From Prochlorococcus sp. AG-347-J06 (GTDB taxonomy: Bacteria; Cyanobacteriota; Cyanobacteriia; PCC-6307; Cyanobiaceae), in the NCBI GenBank assembly GCA_003281525.1, contig QCBT01000005.1, positions 1 through 64,000 on the forward strand: a stretch of DNA of 64,000 bases. Direction: 5' to 3'. The position numbers and the translations under genes were made by a program. The stretch's first letter is position 1; every line of letters begins with the position of its first letter. Positions 27,659-37,868 of this stretch are shown here, one piece after another. Below the pieces are notes generated by a model. That model saw only the letters and a list, made by a program, of their open reading frames with translations. It had not been told where the DNA came from and did not search any database.

Positions 27659-27687
27659 CTTTCTCCAAAAATATTTTTTGGAGAAAG
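27659..27687 (-). terminator. intrinsic-terminator-like hairpin between cbbS and csoS2
   Basis: On the minus strand, a perfect 13-bp stem (CTTTCTCCAAAAA against TTTTTGGAGAAAG) with a 3-nt loop is followed directly by six T residues at 27658-27653. This is the form of a rho-independent terminator. It lies inside the operon, 23 bp after the cbbS stop and 31 bp before the csoS2 start, so it probably acts as a partial terminator or mRNA 3'-end stabiliser that lowers csoS2 and downstream expression relative to RuBisCO. Confidence 0.8.
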
Positions 27688-27710
27688 ATATTTACTACAT
27701 AAAAGTAGAT

Positions 27711-28052
27711 TTAACGTCCTTGGAAAACTACAAAAGCTGTTCCTTGGCTTTGTGTGTAAGCATCGTATCCGATGATTCTTACATGATGATCAGGGTATGC
27801 TCTATGACATGCCTCTAATTCACTTACAACCAAGTTAAGGTCTTTTTCCCCAAAGAATGGGAGCTTCCAATAAGACCAATAAGTTTGCATACTTCCACTA
27901 GGATGAACATGCTCAATAACAGGACTCCAGCCTTGAGCAATTATGTATGCAATTTGATCGTATATTTCCTCCTGGGTCATCGGTGGTAAGAAACCGAATG
28001 TTTCCAGGGTTGCAACTGTTTGATAGTCGCCTACTGTGCTCTGGAAAGGCAT
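27711..28052 (-). CDS. cbbS: RuBisCO small subunit, form IA
   Basis: This is the small subunit of the hexadecameric L8S8 enzyme packed in the carboxysome. The 113 residues include FGFLPPMTQEEIYDQIAYII, WSYWKLPFFGEKD and CHRAYPDHHVRIIGYDAYTQ. It lacks the plant-type long loop, in keeping with alpha-carboxysomal form IA. It is 90 bp after cbbL on the same strand, and hairpins flank it on both sides. Confidence 0.98.
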   Translation of the reverse strand: MPFQSTVGDYQTVATLETFGFLPPMTQEEIYDQIAYIIAQGWSPVIEHVHPSGSMQTYWSYWKLPFFGEKDLNLVVSELEACHRAYPDHHVRIIGYDAYTQSQGTAFVVFQGR

Positions 28053-28106
28053 AATTAATTTAAATGTGAATGAAATTACTCGTAATAGAACGAGATTTGT
28101 AGAAGT

Positions 28107-28128
28107 TTGAGGAGAAGAATCTCCTCAA
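28107..28128 (-). promoter_or_regulatory. hairpin between cbbL and cbbS
   Basis: TTGAGGAGA and TCTCCTCAA form a perfect 9-bp stem around a 4-nt loop, 14 bp after the cbbL stop on the minus strand. No T run follows, so it looks more like an mRNA stability or processing element than a terminator. A second small stem (CTCGT/ACGAG, 28079-28094) lies just beyond it. Together they fill the 90-bp gap. Confidence 0.6.
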
Positions 28129-28142
28129 TTTTGAAATCTGGT

Positions 28143-29558
28143 TTAACCTTGAACGTCTAGTTTGTCGACGGTATCAAATTCAAACTTAATTTCCTTCCAT
28201 GTTTCAAGAGCGATAGCTAATTCAGGACTGTGTTTAGCAGCTTCCATAAGAATGTCTCTACTCTCTTTTTCGATTTCGCGACCAGCATTACGTGCTTTTA
28301 CGCAAGCTTCTAAAGCAACTCTGTTGGCTGCAGCTCCAGCAGCTGAACCCCATGGATGACCATGTGTTCCTCCACCAAACTGAAGACAAGAATCATCTCC
28401 AAAAATCGCTAGGAGTGCAGGCATATGCCATACGTGAATACCACCAGATGCGACAGCAAATACTCCTGGCATTGAACCCCAATCTTGATCAAAGAAGTTA
28501 CCTCTTGATCTATCTTCGGGAACAAATGACTCTCTTAAGTTGTCAATGTAACCAAGAGTTGTTTGACGATCACCTTCTAGTTTTCCAACAACAGTTCCAG
28601 TATGTAGTTGATCGCCTCCGGAGAGTCTCAAACATTTTGCTAGAACCCTGAAATGGATACCGTGTTTTGGATGTCTATCAATAACAGCATGCATCGCTCT
28701 ATGAATATGTAGAAGCATGCCATTTTTACGACACCAGTTTGCTAATCCAGTATTTGCAGTGAAACCGCCAGTTATATAATCATGCATGATGATTGGCATA
28801 TCTAGCTCTTTTGCAAATTCGGCTCTTTCGTAAAGTTCTTCAGGAGTGTTGGCAGTACAGTTTAGGTAGTGACCCTTAACTTCGCCAGTTTCCTGCTGAG
28901 CAAGCTTAACTGCTTCTGCAACAAACTCAAATCTTTCTCTCCAACGTTGGAATGGCTGAGAGTTTATATTCTCGTCATCCTTCGTTAAATCGAGACCACC
29001 TCTAAGGCACTCATATACAACTCGACCATAGTTTTTACCAGATAATCCTAATTTAGGTTTAATGGTACAACCAAGTAGAGGTCTTCCATATTTGTTTAAA
29101 CGATCTCTTTCAACTACGATTCCATTTGGTGGACCACCGCAAGTTTTGATGAAAGCGATTGGGAATCTAATATCTTCTAGACGTAGGTGTCTTAGAGCTT
29201 TAAATCCAAAAACGTTTCCTACAAGAGATGTTAATACGTTTGTAATAGAACCTTCTTCAAAAAGATCTAAAGGATATGCAATAAAAGCATAAAAAGCTTC
29301 AGGGTCTCCAGGAACGTCTTCGATTCGATAACAACGTCCTTTATAAAATTCTAAATCTGTAAGTAACTCGGACCAAACTGTTGACCAAGTACCTGTTGAA
29401 GATTCAGCTGCAACAGCTGCTGCAACTTCTTCTCTGGGAACACCTTCTTGACCTGTACATTTGAAACAGGCTAGTAAATCGGTGTCTAGGGGTACATATT
29501 CTGGAGTCCAGTAGGTATCTCTGTACTCCTTTACCCCTGCGTCATACTTCTTACTCAT
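28143..29558 (-). CDS. cbbL: RuBisCO large subunit, form IA
   Basis: This catalytic subunit fixes CO2 onto ribulose bisphosphate. The 471-residue protein shows [16 protein letters not shown], the carbamylated-lysine and metal site [10 protein letters not shown], the loop-6 lysine in [10 protein letters not shown], and the phosphate-binding [10 protein letters not shown] and [12 protein letters not shown]. Proteobacterial-type (form IA) features and the cso context agree with an alpha-carboxysome. It follows csoS1 after 68 bp, with a palindrome in that gap. Confidence 0.98.
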
Positions 29559-29598
29559 AAGGATAAATTTAGGTCTGTGTAGGGAAAATAATTATTGT

Positions 29599-29618
29599 GC
29601 AAAATTTATAAATTTTGC
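29599..29618 (-). promoter_or_regulatory. 20-bp perfect palindrome between csoS1 and cbbL
   Basis: GCAAAATT, central TATA, AATTTTGC reads the same on both strands. It lies 8 bp after the csoS1 stop and 40 bp before the cbbL start. In RNA it could fold into an 8-bp stem with a 4-nt loop; in DNA it could be an operator. No strong T run follows on the minus strand. Confidence 0.55.
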
Positions 29619-29626
29619 TTTATTTA

Positions 29627-29938
29627 TTAGTCCTTTTGACCAAGAAATTCACCGTTACCAAGAGCTGGTTCAACTTCTCTATGAGGACGAGCAATAATGT
29701 GAGCTGCAACTAAACCGTCACCAACTCTTTCACAAGCATCAGCACCAGCTCTTACAGCTGCGTTAACTGCTCCTGTTTCTCCTCTAACTAATACTGTGAC
29801 ATAACCGCCACCTACGAATTCACGACCAATAAGGCGAACTTCTGCAGCCTTTGTCATTGCGTCAGCTGCTTCGATTGCAGGTACAAGTCCGCGTGTCTCG
29901 ATCATGCCGAGAGCGATACCCATTGTTTCTGTAGCCAT
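29627..29938 (-). CDS. csoS1: major carboxysome shell protein CsoS1 (BMC-H hexamer)
   Basis: CsoS1 hexamers tile the facets of the alpha-carboxysome shell. The 103-residue BMC domain has ALGMIETRGLVPAIEAADAM, VRLIGREFVGGGYVTVLVRG and GAVNAAVRAGADACE. It is the first gene of the leftward cso operon. It has a 327-bp upstream spacer shared with divergent rdgB, which presumably holds the main operon promoter. Marine Synechococcus and Prochlorococcus usually have a single csoS1, as seen here. Confidence 0.98.
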   Translation of the reverse strand: MATETMGIALGMIETRGLVPAIEAADAMTKAAEVRLIGREFVGGGYVTVLVRGETGAVNAAVRAGADACERVGDGLVAAHIIARPHREVEPALGNGEFLGQKD

Positions 29939-30265
29939 TGTCTACTAATTACTAAATGTGGAATGTTCAATCCGAAGAATGCTTCATTAAGTACTTATAA
30001 GTCAAGCGTTTTCGATAAAATCTCCATTAATGTTTTTTCTATCATACATAAGTTAAACTTATCACCCTTGGTACTATTGATATGTCAATACTTATGCAAA
30101 TTAGTTAGTGCATCAAAACATACTGTTGTGTTAAGAAAAAATTTACATTATGTTATTTCCGTACGAGGCAGGCCCTGTCTACACAGGTGTGGAATGTTCA
30201 ACCTTTCCTGTCTCCGTATCTAGCTTTGAAGTAAGATAATATCCTCAATAAATTTATTTATTATT
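29939..30265. other. structured csoS1/rdgB divergent spacer
   Basis: This is the only long gene-free stretch in the window. It contains a 14-bp direct repeat, TGTGGAATGTTCAA, at 29957-29970 and 30188-30201; a 10-bp palindrome ACTTATAAGT at 29993-30002 overlapping AAGTACTT; and a locally GC-rich block at 30161-30220 (about half G+C) with hairpin-forming repeats. An 86-codon frame on the plus strand has no family resemblance and is not called. The spacer must carry the promoters of the cso operon (left) and rdgB (right), and may encode a small RNA. Confidence 0.6.
30174..30213 (+). promoter_or_regulatory. alternative-hairpin element upstream of rdgB
   Basis: ACAGG at 30183-30187 can pair with CCTGT at 30174-30178 (4-nt loop) or with CCTGT at 30207-30211. 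The two stems exclude each other. CCTGTCT itself occurs twice (30174-30180, 30207-30213). The element lies 53-92 bp before the rdgB start and could be part of a leader or small RNA. This is inference from pairing alone. Confidence 0.35.
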
Positions 30266-30850
30266 TTGAACCATACAGTCCTTACTATTGCGAGTGGCAA
30301 CAAAACTAAAGTTTCTGAAATTTCGGCAATGCTTGATGTTTTGTCTTTAAGGGTTCAGAAGCAACCAGAATATTTAAATGTCGAAGAGACTGGAGACACA
30401 TATTTTGAGAATGCACTTTTAAAAGCAAAAGCAGCTGCTTTAGAGACAAAAACCTGGGCATTAGCTGACGATTCTGGACTTGAAGTAGATATTTTAGATG
30501 GTCGACCAGGCATATATTCTGCTCGATATGCCAAAAACAACTCTGAAAAAATTAAAAAATTAATTAATGAACTTTCTGATAGTCCTTACAGGAGCGCGAG
30601 ATTTATAAGTTGTATGGTTTTATGTGATCCCTCAGGAAACTTAGTGAAGGATTCAACTGGAATATGCTGGGGAGAAATTCTTAAGACTCCAAAATATCCA
30701 AATGGGGAGTTCGAATCTGTTTTTTGGGTAAAAGAAGCTAACTGTGTTTACGGTGAGCTATCACAATCTCAACTAAGTAAGTTAGGAAGCAGGGGTAAAG
30801 CCGCCAGAATTATGTCACCTTACCTCAAAAAAGAAATTGGTTTAAATTAA
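30266..30850 (+). CDS. rdgB: non-canonical purine NTP pyrophosphatase (RdgB/HAM1)
   Basis: RdgB hydrolyses ITP, dITP and XTP to keep them out of nucleic acids. The 194-residue protein opens with VLTIASGNKTKVSEI, then VEETGDTYFENALLKAKAAA, ALADDSGLEVDILDGRPGIYSARYA and a C-terminal LGSRGKAARIM. The start is TTG at 30266, since no ATG precedes the conserved ASGNK motif. It is divergent from csoS1 and convergent with csoS1D (7 bp), so it is embedded in the carboxysome locus without an obvious functional link. Confidence 0.93.
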   Translation: MNHTVLTIASGNKTKVSEISAMLDVLSLRVQKQPEYLNVEETGDTYFENALLKAKAAALETKTWALADDSGLEVDILDGRPGIYSARYAKNNSEKIKKLINELSDSPYRSARFISCMVLCDPSGNLVKDSTGICWGEILKTPKYPNGEFESVFWVKEANCVYGELSQSQLSKLGSRGKAARIMSPYLKKEIGLN

Positions 30851-30857
30851 AAAATTC

Positions 30858-31628
30858 TCAATAATTTGAAATTTCATCAATTGCTCTTATAGCAGCAGCT
30901 GCTGCTTCTTCTACATCTCCTTCTTTCCCAGCGAGAGTTAATCTACCAAAAGCGCCAACTGCCTTTACATCTACAACAGTTATATTTGATGCTTTTTCTG
31001 CTTCATTTGCTGCTTTTAAGACATACCCAGCTGGTTCCGTTTCTAATATAAACATGCTCATTCCAGATTGAATCATTGATCCACTTCTGTTTTGTCTATT
31101 TATTAAAACAGCATGGTCTGGAGTAATAGCTCGAATAACTTCTGTCCAACTTGTTGAAGGTTTGGTTCTTTTTCTAACTTCACTTCCAATAGCATCTAGA
31201 ACAACATCCCCAGAATGTAAAACAGTACTTTGATCTTTGTGATAAAGAGCAAGAGAGCCAAATGCTCTTTCAACAATCATCTGACCAAGTCTTACATTAC
31301 TTGCTTTTAGGGCAATATCAGTGACTCTATGAACGGCCATTCCTGGTGAAACTTCCATCCAAAGGCATGAATCTCCAGGTATAGGTAAAAAACCCCTACT
31401 AACCGTCCCCATATATGCAGCTAATTGAGGTTGAAGAGAATCTAAAAAAACATATGTTCTCAACTCAATTTGCTCAACTTGACTTGCTTGTCTGGACACC
31501 AAAGACTTTTCTGAATCAGTTGTAATAAAACAGCTTGCACCACTGGCCTGAGATTGCACCTCAGATCCCGTGACTAGGGAACTTCCTTTTTTTCGTTCCC
31601 CTCTGTTTAAACTAGAAGTTGGTTCCAT
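30858..31628 (-). CDS. csoS1D: tandem-BMC carboxysome shell protein CsoS1D
   Basis: CsoS1D is a pseudohexameric trimer with two BMC domains and a gated central pore that admits larger metabolites such as RuBP. The 256-residue protein has a polar N-terminal extension (about 1-50), BMC domain 1 (about 53-150, [21 protein letters not shown]) and BMC domain 2 (about 155-256, ending [20 protein letters not shown] and [14 protein letters not shown]). It is on the cso strand but separated from csoS1 by rdgB on the other strand, so it is its own transcription unit. Confidence 0.95.
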   Translation of the reverse strand: MEPTSSLNRGERKKGSSLVTGSEVQSQASGASCFITTDSEKSLVSRQASQVEQIELRTYVFLDSLQPQLAAYMGTVSRGFLPIPGDSCLWMEVSPGMAVHRVTDIALKASNVRLGQMIVERAFGSLALYHKDQSTVLHSGDVVLDAIGSEVRKRTKPSTSWTEVIRAITPDHAVLINRQNRSGSMIQSGMSMFILETEPAGYVLKAANEAEKASNITVVDVKAVGAFGRLTLAGKEGDVEEAAAAAIRAIDEISNY

Positions 31629-31725
31629 TCACGCGACTATAACGGATAATGGTTCATTTTTTCTATTAAATTTACTTGCATGCTTCCAACAAAACGATAA
31701 CTTCAAGTAAAAGATATGCATTTTT

Positions 31726-32094
31726 ATGGGAACTTCTCAAAAAAAAGAACGAAATGTTTCTGGTACTGAAAAAGAATTAACTCCTGATCAAACTCTTGGA
31801 TTAGTTAGCCTTAGCTTGATGCAAAAACTATCTCAGAAAGACCCATCTTTTAGTTGGTTAGAAGAAGATAAAATTGAAAAAGTAAATCTTAAGAACCTTA
31901 GAGATAGATTGGAGTTAACCCAATTAGCTATAAATACTGGTGCACCTTTAACCACTTCAGAAGTGACAGCTTTAATTGGGGCAAAGCCCGGTAAATCTAA
32001 GTTAGAAAGAGCAGGATTATTAGCAACTAAAATAGCTAGAAATGTGTGGAAGCTTTCGAAAATAAGTCAAGGAAATTCCTTCTACAGAAATTAA
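31726..32094 (+). CDS. conserved-type hypothetical protein upstream of chlN
   Basis: This is a 122-residue protein I do not recognise. The sequence is hydrophilic, without signal peptide or membrane segment. It has a helical middle (LKNLRDRLELTQLAINTGAPLTTSEVTALIGAKPG) and a basic C-terminus. The segment with LTTSEVTALIGAKPGKSKLERAG could be a helix-turn-helix. It is divergent from csoS1D (97 bp) and precedes chlN by 157 bp on the same strand. A link to either cluster is not shown. Confidence 0.65.
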   Translation: MGTSQKKERNVSGTEKELTPDQTLGLVSLSLMQKLSQKDPSFSWLEEDKIEKVNLKNLRDRLELTQLAINTGAPLTTSEVTALIGAKPGKSKLERAGLLATKIARNVWKLSKISQGNSFYRN

Positions 32095-32209
32095 AATACG
32101 CTCCAAAAGTTTTTTTTCATAATTCCCATTTAAGTATTTAAACATTCATATAAGTTTTTTAAATGTGTTCATTTTGTAAGAGAACTTATTAATTACTTTC
32201 TTAAATTAA

Positions 32210-33508
<1,299 letters not shown>

Positions 33509-33513
33509 AAACT

Positions 33514-35085
33514 ATGGAATTAACTCTTTGGACGTATGAAGGACCGCCACATGTTGGTGCGATGAGAATTGCTTCTTCAATGAAAGATCTTCATTATGTT
33601 CTTCATGCCCCTCAAGGAGATACATATGCAGATCTTCTTTTTACAATGATTGAAAGGAGGGGGCAAAGACCTCCAGTAACTTATACAACTTTCCAAGCTA
33701 GAGACCTTGGAGGCGATACAGCTGAATTAGTGAAGAAAAATATTAAGGAAGCTGTCGAACGATTTAAACCCAAAACTCTTTTAGTTGGAGAAAGTTGTAC
33801 GGCAGAATTAATCCAAGACCAACCTGGGGCTCTTGCAAAAGGAATGGGTTTTGATATGCCAATTGTTAATCTTGAATTACCTGCCTATAGCAAGAAAGAA
33901 AATTGGGGAGCTTCAGAAACTTTTTATCAATTAACAAGAACTCTTTTGAAAGAGAAAGTAAGTTCTTCAGAAAAAATAAGTCCACTAAGGTGGAAGGAGT
34001 TAGGTCGCAGACCAAAAGTCAATATACTGGGTCCTTCATTGCTGGGATTTAGATGCAGAGATGATGTAATTGAAATCCAACGCATACTTTCAGAGCAAGG
34101 AATAGATACAAACGTAGTTGCTCCATTAGGTGCTAGTCCAGATGATATCGAAAGACTAATTGATGCTGAAATAAATATTTGTCTTTATCCAGAAATTGCG
34201 GAAGCATCATGCGAATGGCTTAAACGGAACTTTGAAATGGAATATACAAACACTATTCCAATTGGAATAAAAAATACAATTGAATTTATAAGTGAAGTTC
34301 ATAACAAGTTGGATCTCCCCTTGACTAATAAAGAAGAATTAGAAAATAAATCAAAACTTCCTTGGTATTCAAAATCAGTTGACTCTAATTACTTAACTGG
34401 CAAAAGGGTTTTTATTTTTGGTGATGGAACACATGCAATCGCAGCTGCAAAAATTGCCAAAGAGGAATTAGGTTTTGAAGTAGTTGGTCTTGGGACATAC
34501 AGTAGGGAAATGGCAAGACAGGTAAGAGCAACAGCAAAAGAACTTAATGTGGAAGCTTTAATTACTAATAATTACTTAGAAGTAGAAGATGCGATGAAAA
34601 AAGCCGCACCTGAACTAGTTTTAGGGACTCAAATGGAAAGGCATAGTGCCAAGAGACTTGGCATTCCATGTTCAGTAATAAGTACACCAATGCATGTTCA
34701 AGATGTTCCTGCAAGGTATAGCCCACAAATGGGATGGGAAGGAGCAAATGTGATTTTTGATGATTGGGTACATCCCTTAATGATGGGATTAGAAGAGCAT
34801 CTTATCGATATGTTTAAACATGACTTTGAGTTTGTCGATGGTCATCAAAGCCATTTAGGACATACAGCGACAAACACAAAGGATATTTTAAATTCTGACG
34901 AAAAAGAAGAGAATAATCCTAAAGAGGACATTATTTGGACTGAATCAGGTAGAGCTGAATTAACAAAAGTTCCATTTTTTGTAAGAGGTAAAGTTAAAAC
35001 AAATACCGAAAAATATGCAATCTTGAGAGGAATTCCAGAAATAAGCGATGAAACCCTTTACGATGCCAAGGCATATTTTAGTTAA
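33514..35085 (+). CDS. chlB: light-independent protochlorophyllide reductase subunit B
   Basis: This is the second subunit of the DPOR NB core. It has 523 residues. D36 ([10 protein letters not shown]) is the unusual aspartate ligand that completes the NB iron-sulfur cluster in characterised enzymes, and is present here. Other conserved parts are [30 protein letters not shown] and the C-terminal domain with [14 protein letters not shown]. It is 5 bp after chlN; chlL follows after a 191-bp gap. Confidence 0.97.
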   Translation: MELTLWTYEGPPHVGAMRIASSMKDLHYVLHAPQGDTYADLLFTMIERRGQRPPVTYTTFQARDLGGDTAELVKKNIKEAVERFKPKTLLVGESCTAELIQDQPGALAKGMGFDMPIVNLELPAYSKKENWGASETFYQLTRTLLKEKVSSSEKISPLRWKELGRRPKVNILGPSLLGFRCRDDVIEIQRILSEQGIDTNVVAPLGASPDDIERLIDAEINICLYPEIAEASCEWLKRNFEMEYTNTIPIGIKNTIEFISEVHNKLDLPLTNKEELENKSKLPWYSKSVDSNYLTGKRVFIFGDGTHAIAAAKIAKEELGFEVVGLGTYSREMARQVRATAKELNVEALITNNYLEVEDAMKKAAPELVLGTQMERHSAKRLGIPCSVISTPMHVQDVPARYSPQMGWEGANVIFDDWVHPLMMGLEEHLIDMFKHDFEFVDGHQSHLGHTATNTKDILNSDEKEENNPKEDIIWTESGRAELTKVPFFVRGKVKTNTEKYAILRGIPEISDETLYDAKAYFS

Positions 35086-35109
35086 TTCTTTACTAATAAA
35101 TTTTAATTT

Positions 35110-35135
35110 AGCCATGAGTATTTTCACTCATAGCT
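35110..35135 (+). promoter_or_regulatory. hairpin after chlB
   Basis: AGC-C-ATGAGT and ACTCAT-A-GCT pair into a 9-bp stem with one C/A mismatch and a 6-nt loop, 24 bp after the chlB stop. No T run follows. It may end or stabilise the chlNB mRNA, in which case chlL would have a separate promoter. Confidence 0.45.
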
Positions 35136-35169
35136 TAACAGAATAAATTCTAAAAATGTAGTTATAAGA

Positions 35170-35224
35170 ACATATTTCCCGTTTTTAATACAATTGAATA
35201 CATATTTGTTTAGAAACATATTTC
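35170..35224 (+). repeat. three copies of ACATATTT upstream of chlL
   Basis: ACATATTT occurs at 35170-35177, 35200-35207 and 35217-35224, all in the same orientation, within 110 bp of the chlL start. The spacing is 30 and 17 bp. They could be binding sites for a regulator or chance in AT-rich DNA. Confidence 0.45.
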
Positions 35225-35276
35225 ATGTGTATTTACGCTGCAAGAATATAAATAATAATGTGTTTTAAAGCTTTAA

Positions 35277-36164
<888 letters not shown>

Positions 36165-36170
36165 TCTAAA

Positions 36171-37181
36171 TTAATCTAATCCAACCAATTGGCTTGTTAA
36201 ATCATAAGTTTGTTGAGAGGTCTTCGTATCAATTATTCTTTTTGACAACTTTTGAGAAAAAGCTTTTCTGCCAGTTTTCTGACGATTTCCCCAGCTCCAA
36301 TGAACTGATGGTTTAGCAAATTCTTTATAAGTTGCCACTTGAGCAACCCTCTCTCCTGCCAGTCTTTGTGAAACATATCCTTTTGTTATAAATTTTTGAA
36401 ATATCGGGAAAAGGAATCTAAATAACCAAGGTGTATCTCTAAAAAGTTTTGTATCAGCAACACATCCAGGATATAGAGAATTTACAATAATCTTCTCTGC
36501 AGGATATCTTTTTGATACTTCCTGAACGGTCACCATATTGCAAAGTTTACTATCCTTATAAGCCTTACCAGGTTTAAATTTCTTTCCATTCGCCATACTT
36601 ATGGGAGATAAAAAACCATTTTTGAATCCTGCTAAATCTCCCAAATCAGCTGGAGCAGGAATGGGGATCCTTCCTCCAAGTTCTGAATAATTAGCCGTAA
36701 CAGTTCCTAATACTGTAATTCTTGGCTTGAATACAGTTGATTTGCCATTTAAAACAATTTCTCTTTCAGAAGATAAAATATTTTCCATAAGTAGGTTTAT
36801 CATCAGAAAATGCCCAAAATGATTAACTGCCATAGAGTTTTCAAACCCCTGAGCAGACCTTTCAGGTCTCTTTAGTCGCGGTTTATAAACTGCTGCATTA
36901 CAAATAAGAGAATTTATTGGCTTATTAAATCTTTCTAATATTTCATCGCAACCTTTTCTCACATCATCCAAGTCAGAAAGATCTATTTCTATAAAGTGAA
37001 CATTTTTAACTTCCTCTTTTGTCAAGGATTCATCAGCTATTTTTATAGCTCTTTTATTTGATCGATTAACTGCTATAACCTCCCATCCAAATCTTAATAG
37101 AGGTTTTAGAGTATTTAACCCAACTCCTGAAGTTGTTCCTGTTATTAGGACTAAACCCTTAATGTTCTTACTCACTAGCAA
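36171..37181 (-). CDS. por: light-dependent protochlorophyllide oxidoreductase (LPOR)
   Basis: LPOR uses light and NADPH to reduce protochlorophyllide. The 336-residue SDR protein shows the NADPH motif TGTTSGVG (14-21), SLICNAAVY, and the catalytic Y208 and K212 (YKDSKLCNM). The LPOR-specific segment with SLYPGCVADTKLFRDTP is present, and the C-terminus has WSWGNRQ. It converges on chlL, so the two alternative enzymes for the same step lie back to back. A small membrane gene and psaM lie upstream on the same strand. Confidence 0.97.
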   Translation of the reverse strand: MLVSKNIKGLVLITGTTSGVGLNTLKPLLRFGWEVIAVNRSNKRAIKIADESLTKEEVKNVHFIEIDLSDLDDVRKGCDEILERFNKPINSLICNAAVYKPRLKRPERSAQGFENSMAVNHFGHFLMINLLMENILSSEREIVLNGKSTVFKPRITVLGTVTANYSELGGRIPIPAPADLGDLAGFKNGFLSPISMANGKKFKPGKAYKDSKLCNMVTVQEVSKRYPAEKIIVNSLYPGCVADTKLFRDTPWLFRFLFPIFQKFITKGYVSQRLAGERVAQVATYKEFAKPSVHWSWGNRQKTGRKAFSQKLSKRIIDTKTSQQTYDLTSQLVGLD

Positions 37182-37229
37182 AAAAGTTAATTAAAAAATG
37201 AAAAATAGAATGATTCAAGATCATCCTTA

Positions 37230-37577
37230 TCAACGCCATATTACTCTGATAATGTCCCTAGAAATTATTTGATCCTGATCCTTCATAAATCTTTGCTCAC
37301 CTTCAGAAGACAATAAATCATCAAACTTATCTGTTAAAAAATTAAATCTATATTTTTCGTATAAAAATGATTCTTCAATTTCCCTTAATCTGGTCAACCT
37401 TACTTTAGAACTATAGCCAATCTTAATCAGGCTTATTATTGCTAAAAGGGAAAAGCTGATTTTTATAATTAAAAAAATCAATGATACAAAATTATCCTCT
37501 TTCTGTTGTCTTTTTATAAATACAGACCCTAAATATTTTTTGTAGAAAATACTATTTTTATAAAAAGATTTTGACAA
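37230..37577 (-). CDS. hypothetical small membrane protein between psaM and por
   Basis: This is a 115-residue protein not recognised by me. A single strong membrane segment lies at about 31-54 (LIFLIIKISFSLLAIISLIKIG), with a basic N-terminal side and a mixed-charge C-terminal domain rich in Arg, Glu and Asp. It is 48 bp before por on the same strand and after psaM. Its place between photosystem and pigment genes suggests a thylakoid role, but only by position. Confidence 0.7.
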   Translation of the reverse strand: MSKSFYKNSIFYKKYLGSVFIKRQQKEDNFVSLIFLIIKISFSLLAIISLIKIGYSSKVRLTRLREIEESFLYEKYRFNFLTDKFDDLLSSEGEQRFMKDQDQIISRDIIRVIWR

Positions 37578-37597
37578 ATTAGGTACTTGATATTTTA

Positions 37598-37617
37598 ACT
37601 GAATAAATCAATTCAGT
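37598..37617 (-). terminator. hairpin downstream of psaM
   Basis: ACTGAAT and ATTCAGT form a perfect 7-bp stem with a 6-nt loop, 45 bp beyond the psaM stop on the minus strand and 20 bp before the next gene. A short TTAAAATA tail follows. It may terminate or stabilise the psaM transcript. Confidence 0.4.
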
Positions 37618-37662
37618 ATTACTTTATTATTACCTTATAAATTTCAAATTTTCTAATAGACT

Positions 37663-37767
37663 TTAGTTCCTACCTAAACTAATTCCTAGTCTTAATGCTA
37701 AAACTCCTGCATGCATAACAACAATGAGGCTTAATGCAATAAGGTTTATTGTTTGAGTTGGCTCCAT
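37663..37767 (-). CDS. psaM: photosystem I reaction centre subunit XII (PsaM)
   Basis: PsaM is a single-helix subunit of photosystem I found in cyanobacteria. The 34-residue product reads [20 protein letters not shown] and continues with a Leu/Arg/Gly-rich end ([11 protein letters not shown]). The central hydrophobic span (about 7-27) is the membrane helix. The start is ATG at 37767 and the stop is at 37663-37665. It is easily missed because of its size. It is divergent from the lipoate-ligase-like gene. Confidence 0.95.
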   Translation of the reverse strand: MEPTQTINLIALSLIVVMHAGVLALRLGISLGRN

Positions 37768-37868
37768 GGTAAAAAAATTATTTTCTATATTCTCCACCGA
37801 AAAGAGAAGATTTGAAACACTATTACAAAATGATGTTACGTAATTAACAAATTGAAAGAAAAAATTTA

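Noticed and set aside
28292..28651. A 119-codon plus-strand frame opposite cbbL
   Set aside because: cbbL is certain on the minus strand; the frame is an antisense by-product of constrained codons.
29989..30002. LexA-type box near AGTAC in the csoS1 spacer
   Set aside because: Only the first half-site fits the cyanobacterial LexA pattern; the second half does not.
29963..30223. An 86-codon frame in the csoS1/rdgB spacer
   Set aside because: No recognisable domain, odd composition, and it runs through the hairpin and GC-rich block that look like non-coding structure.
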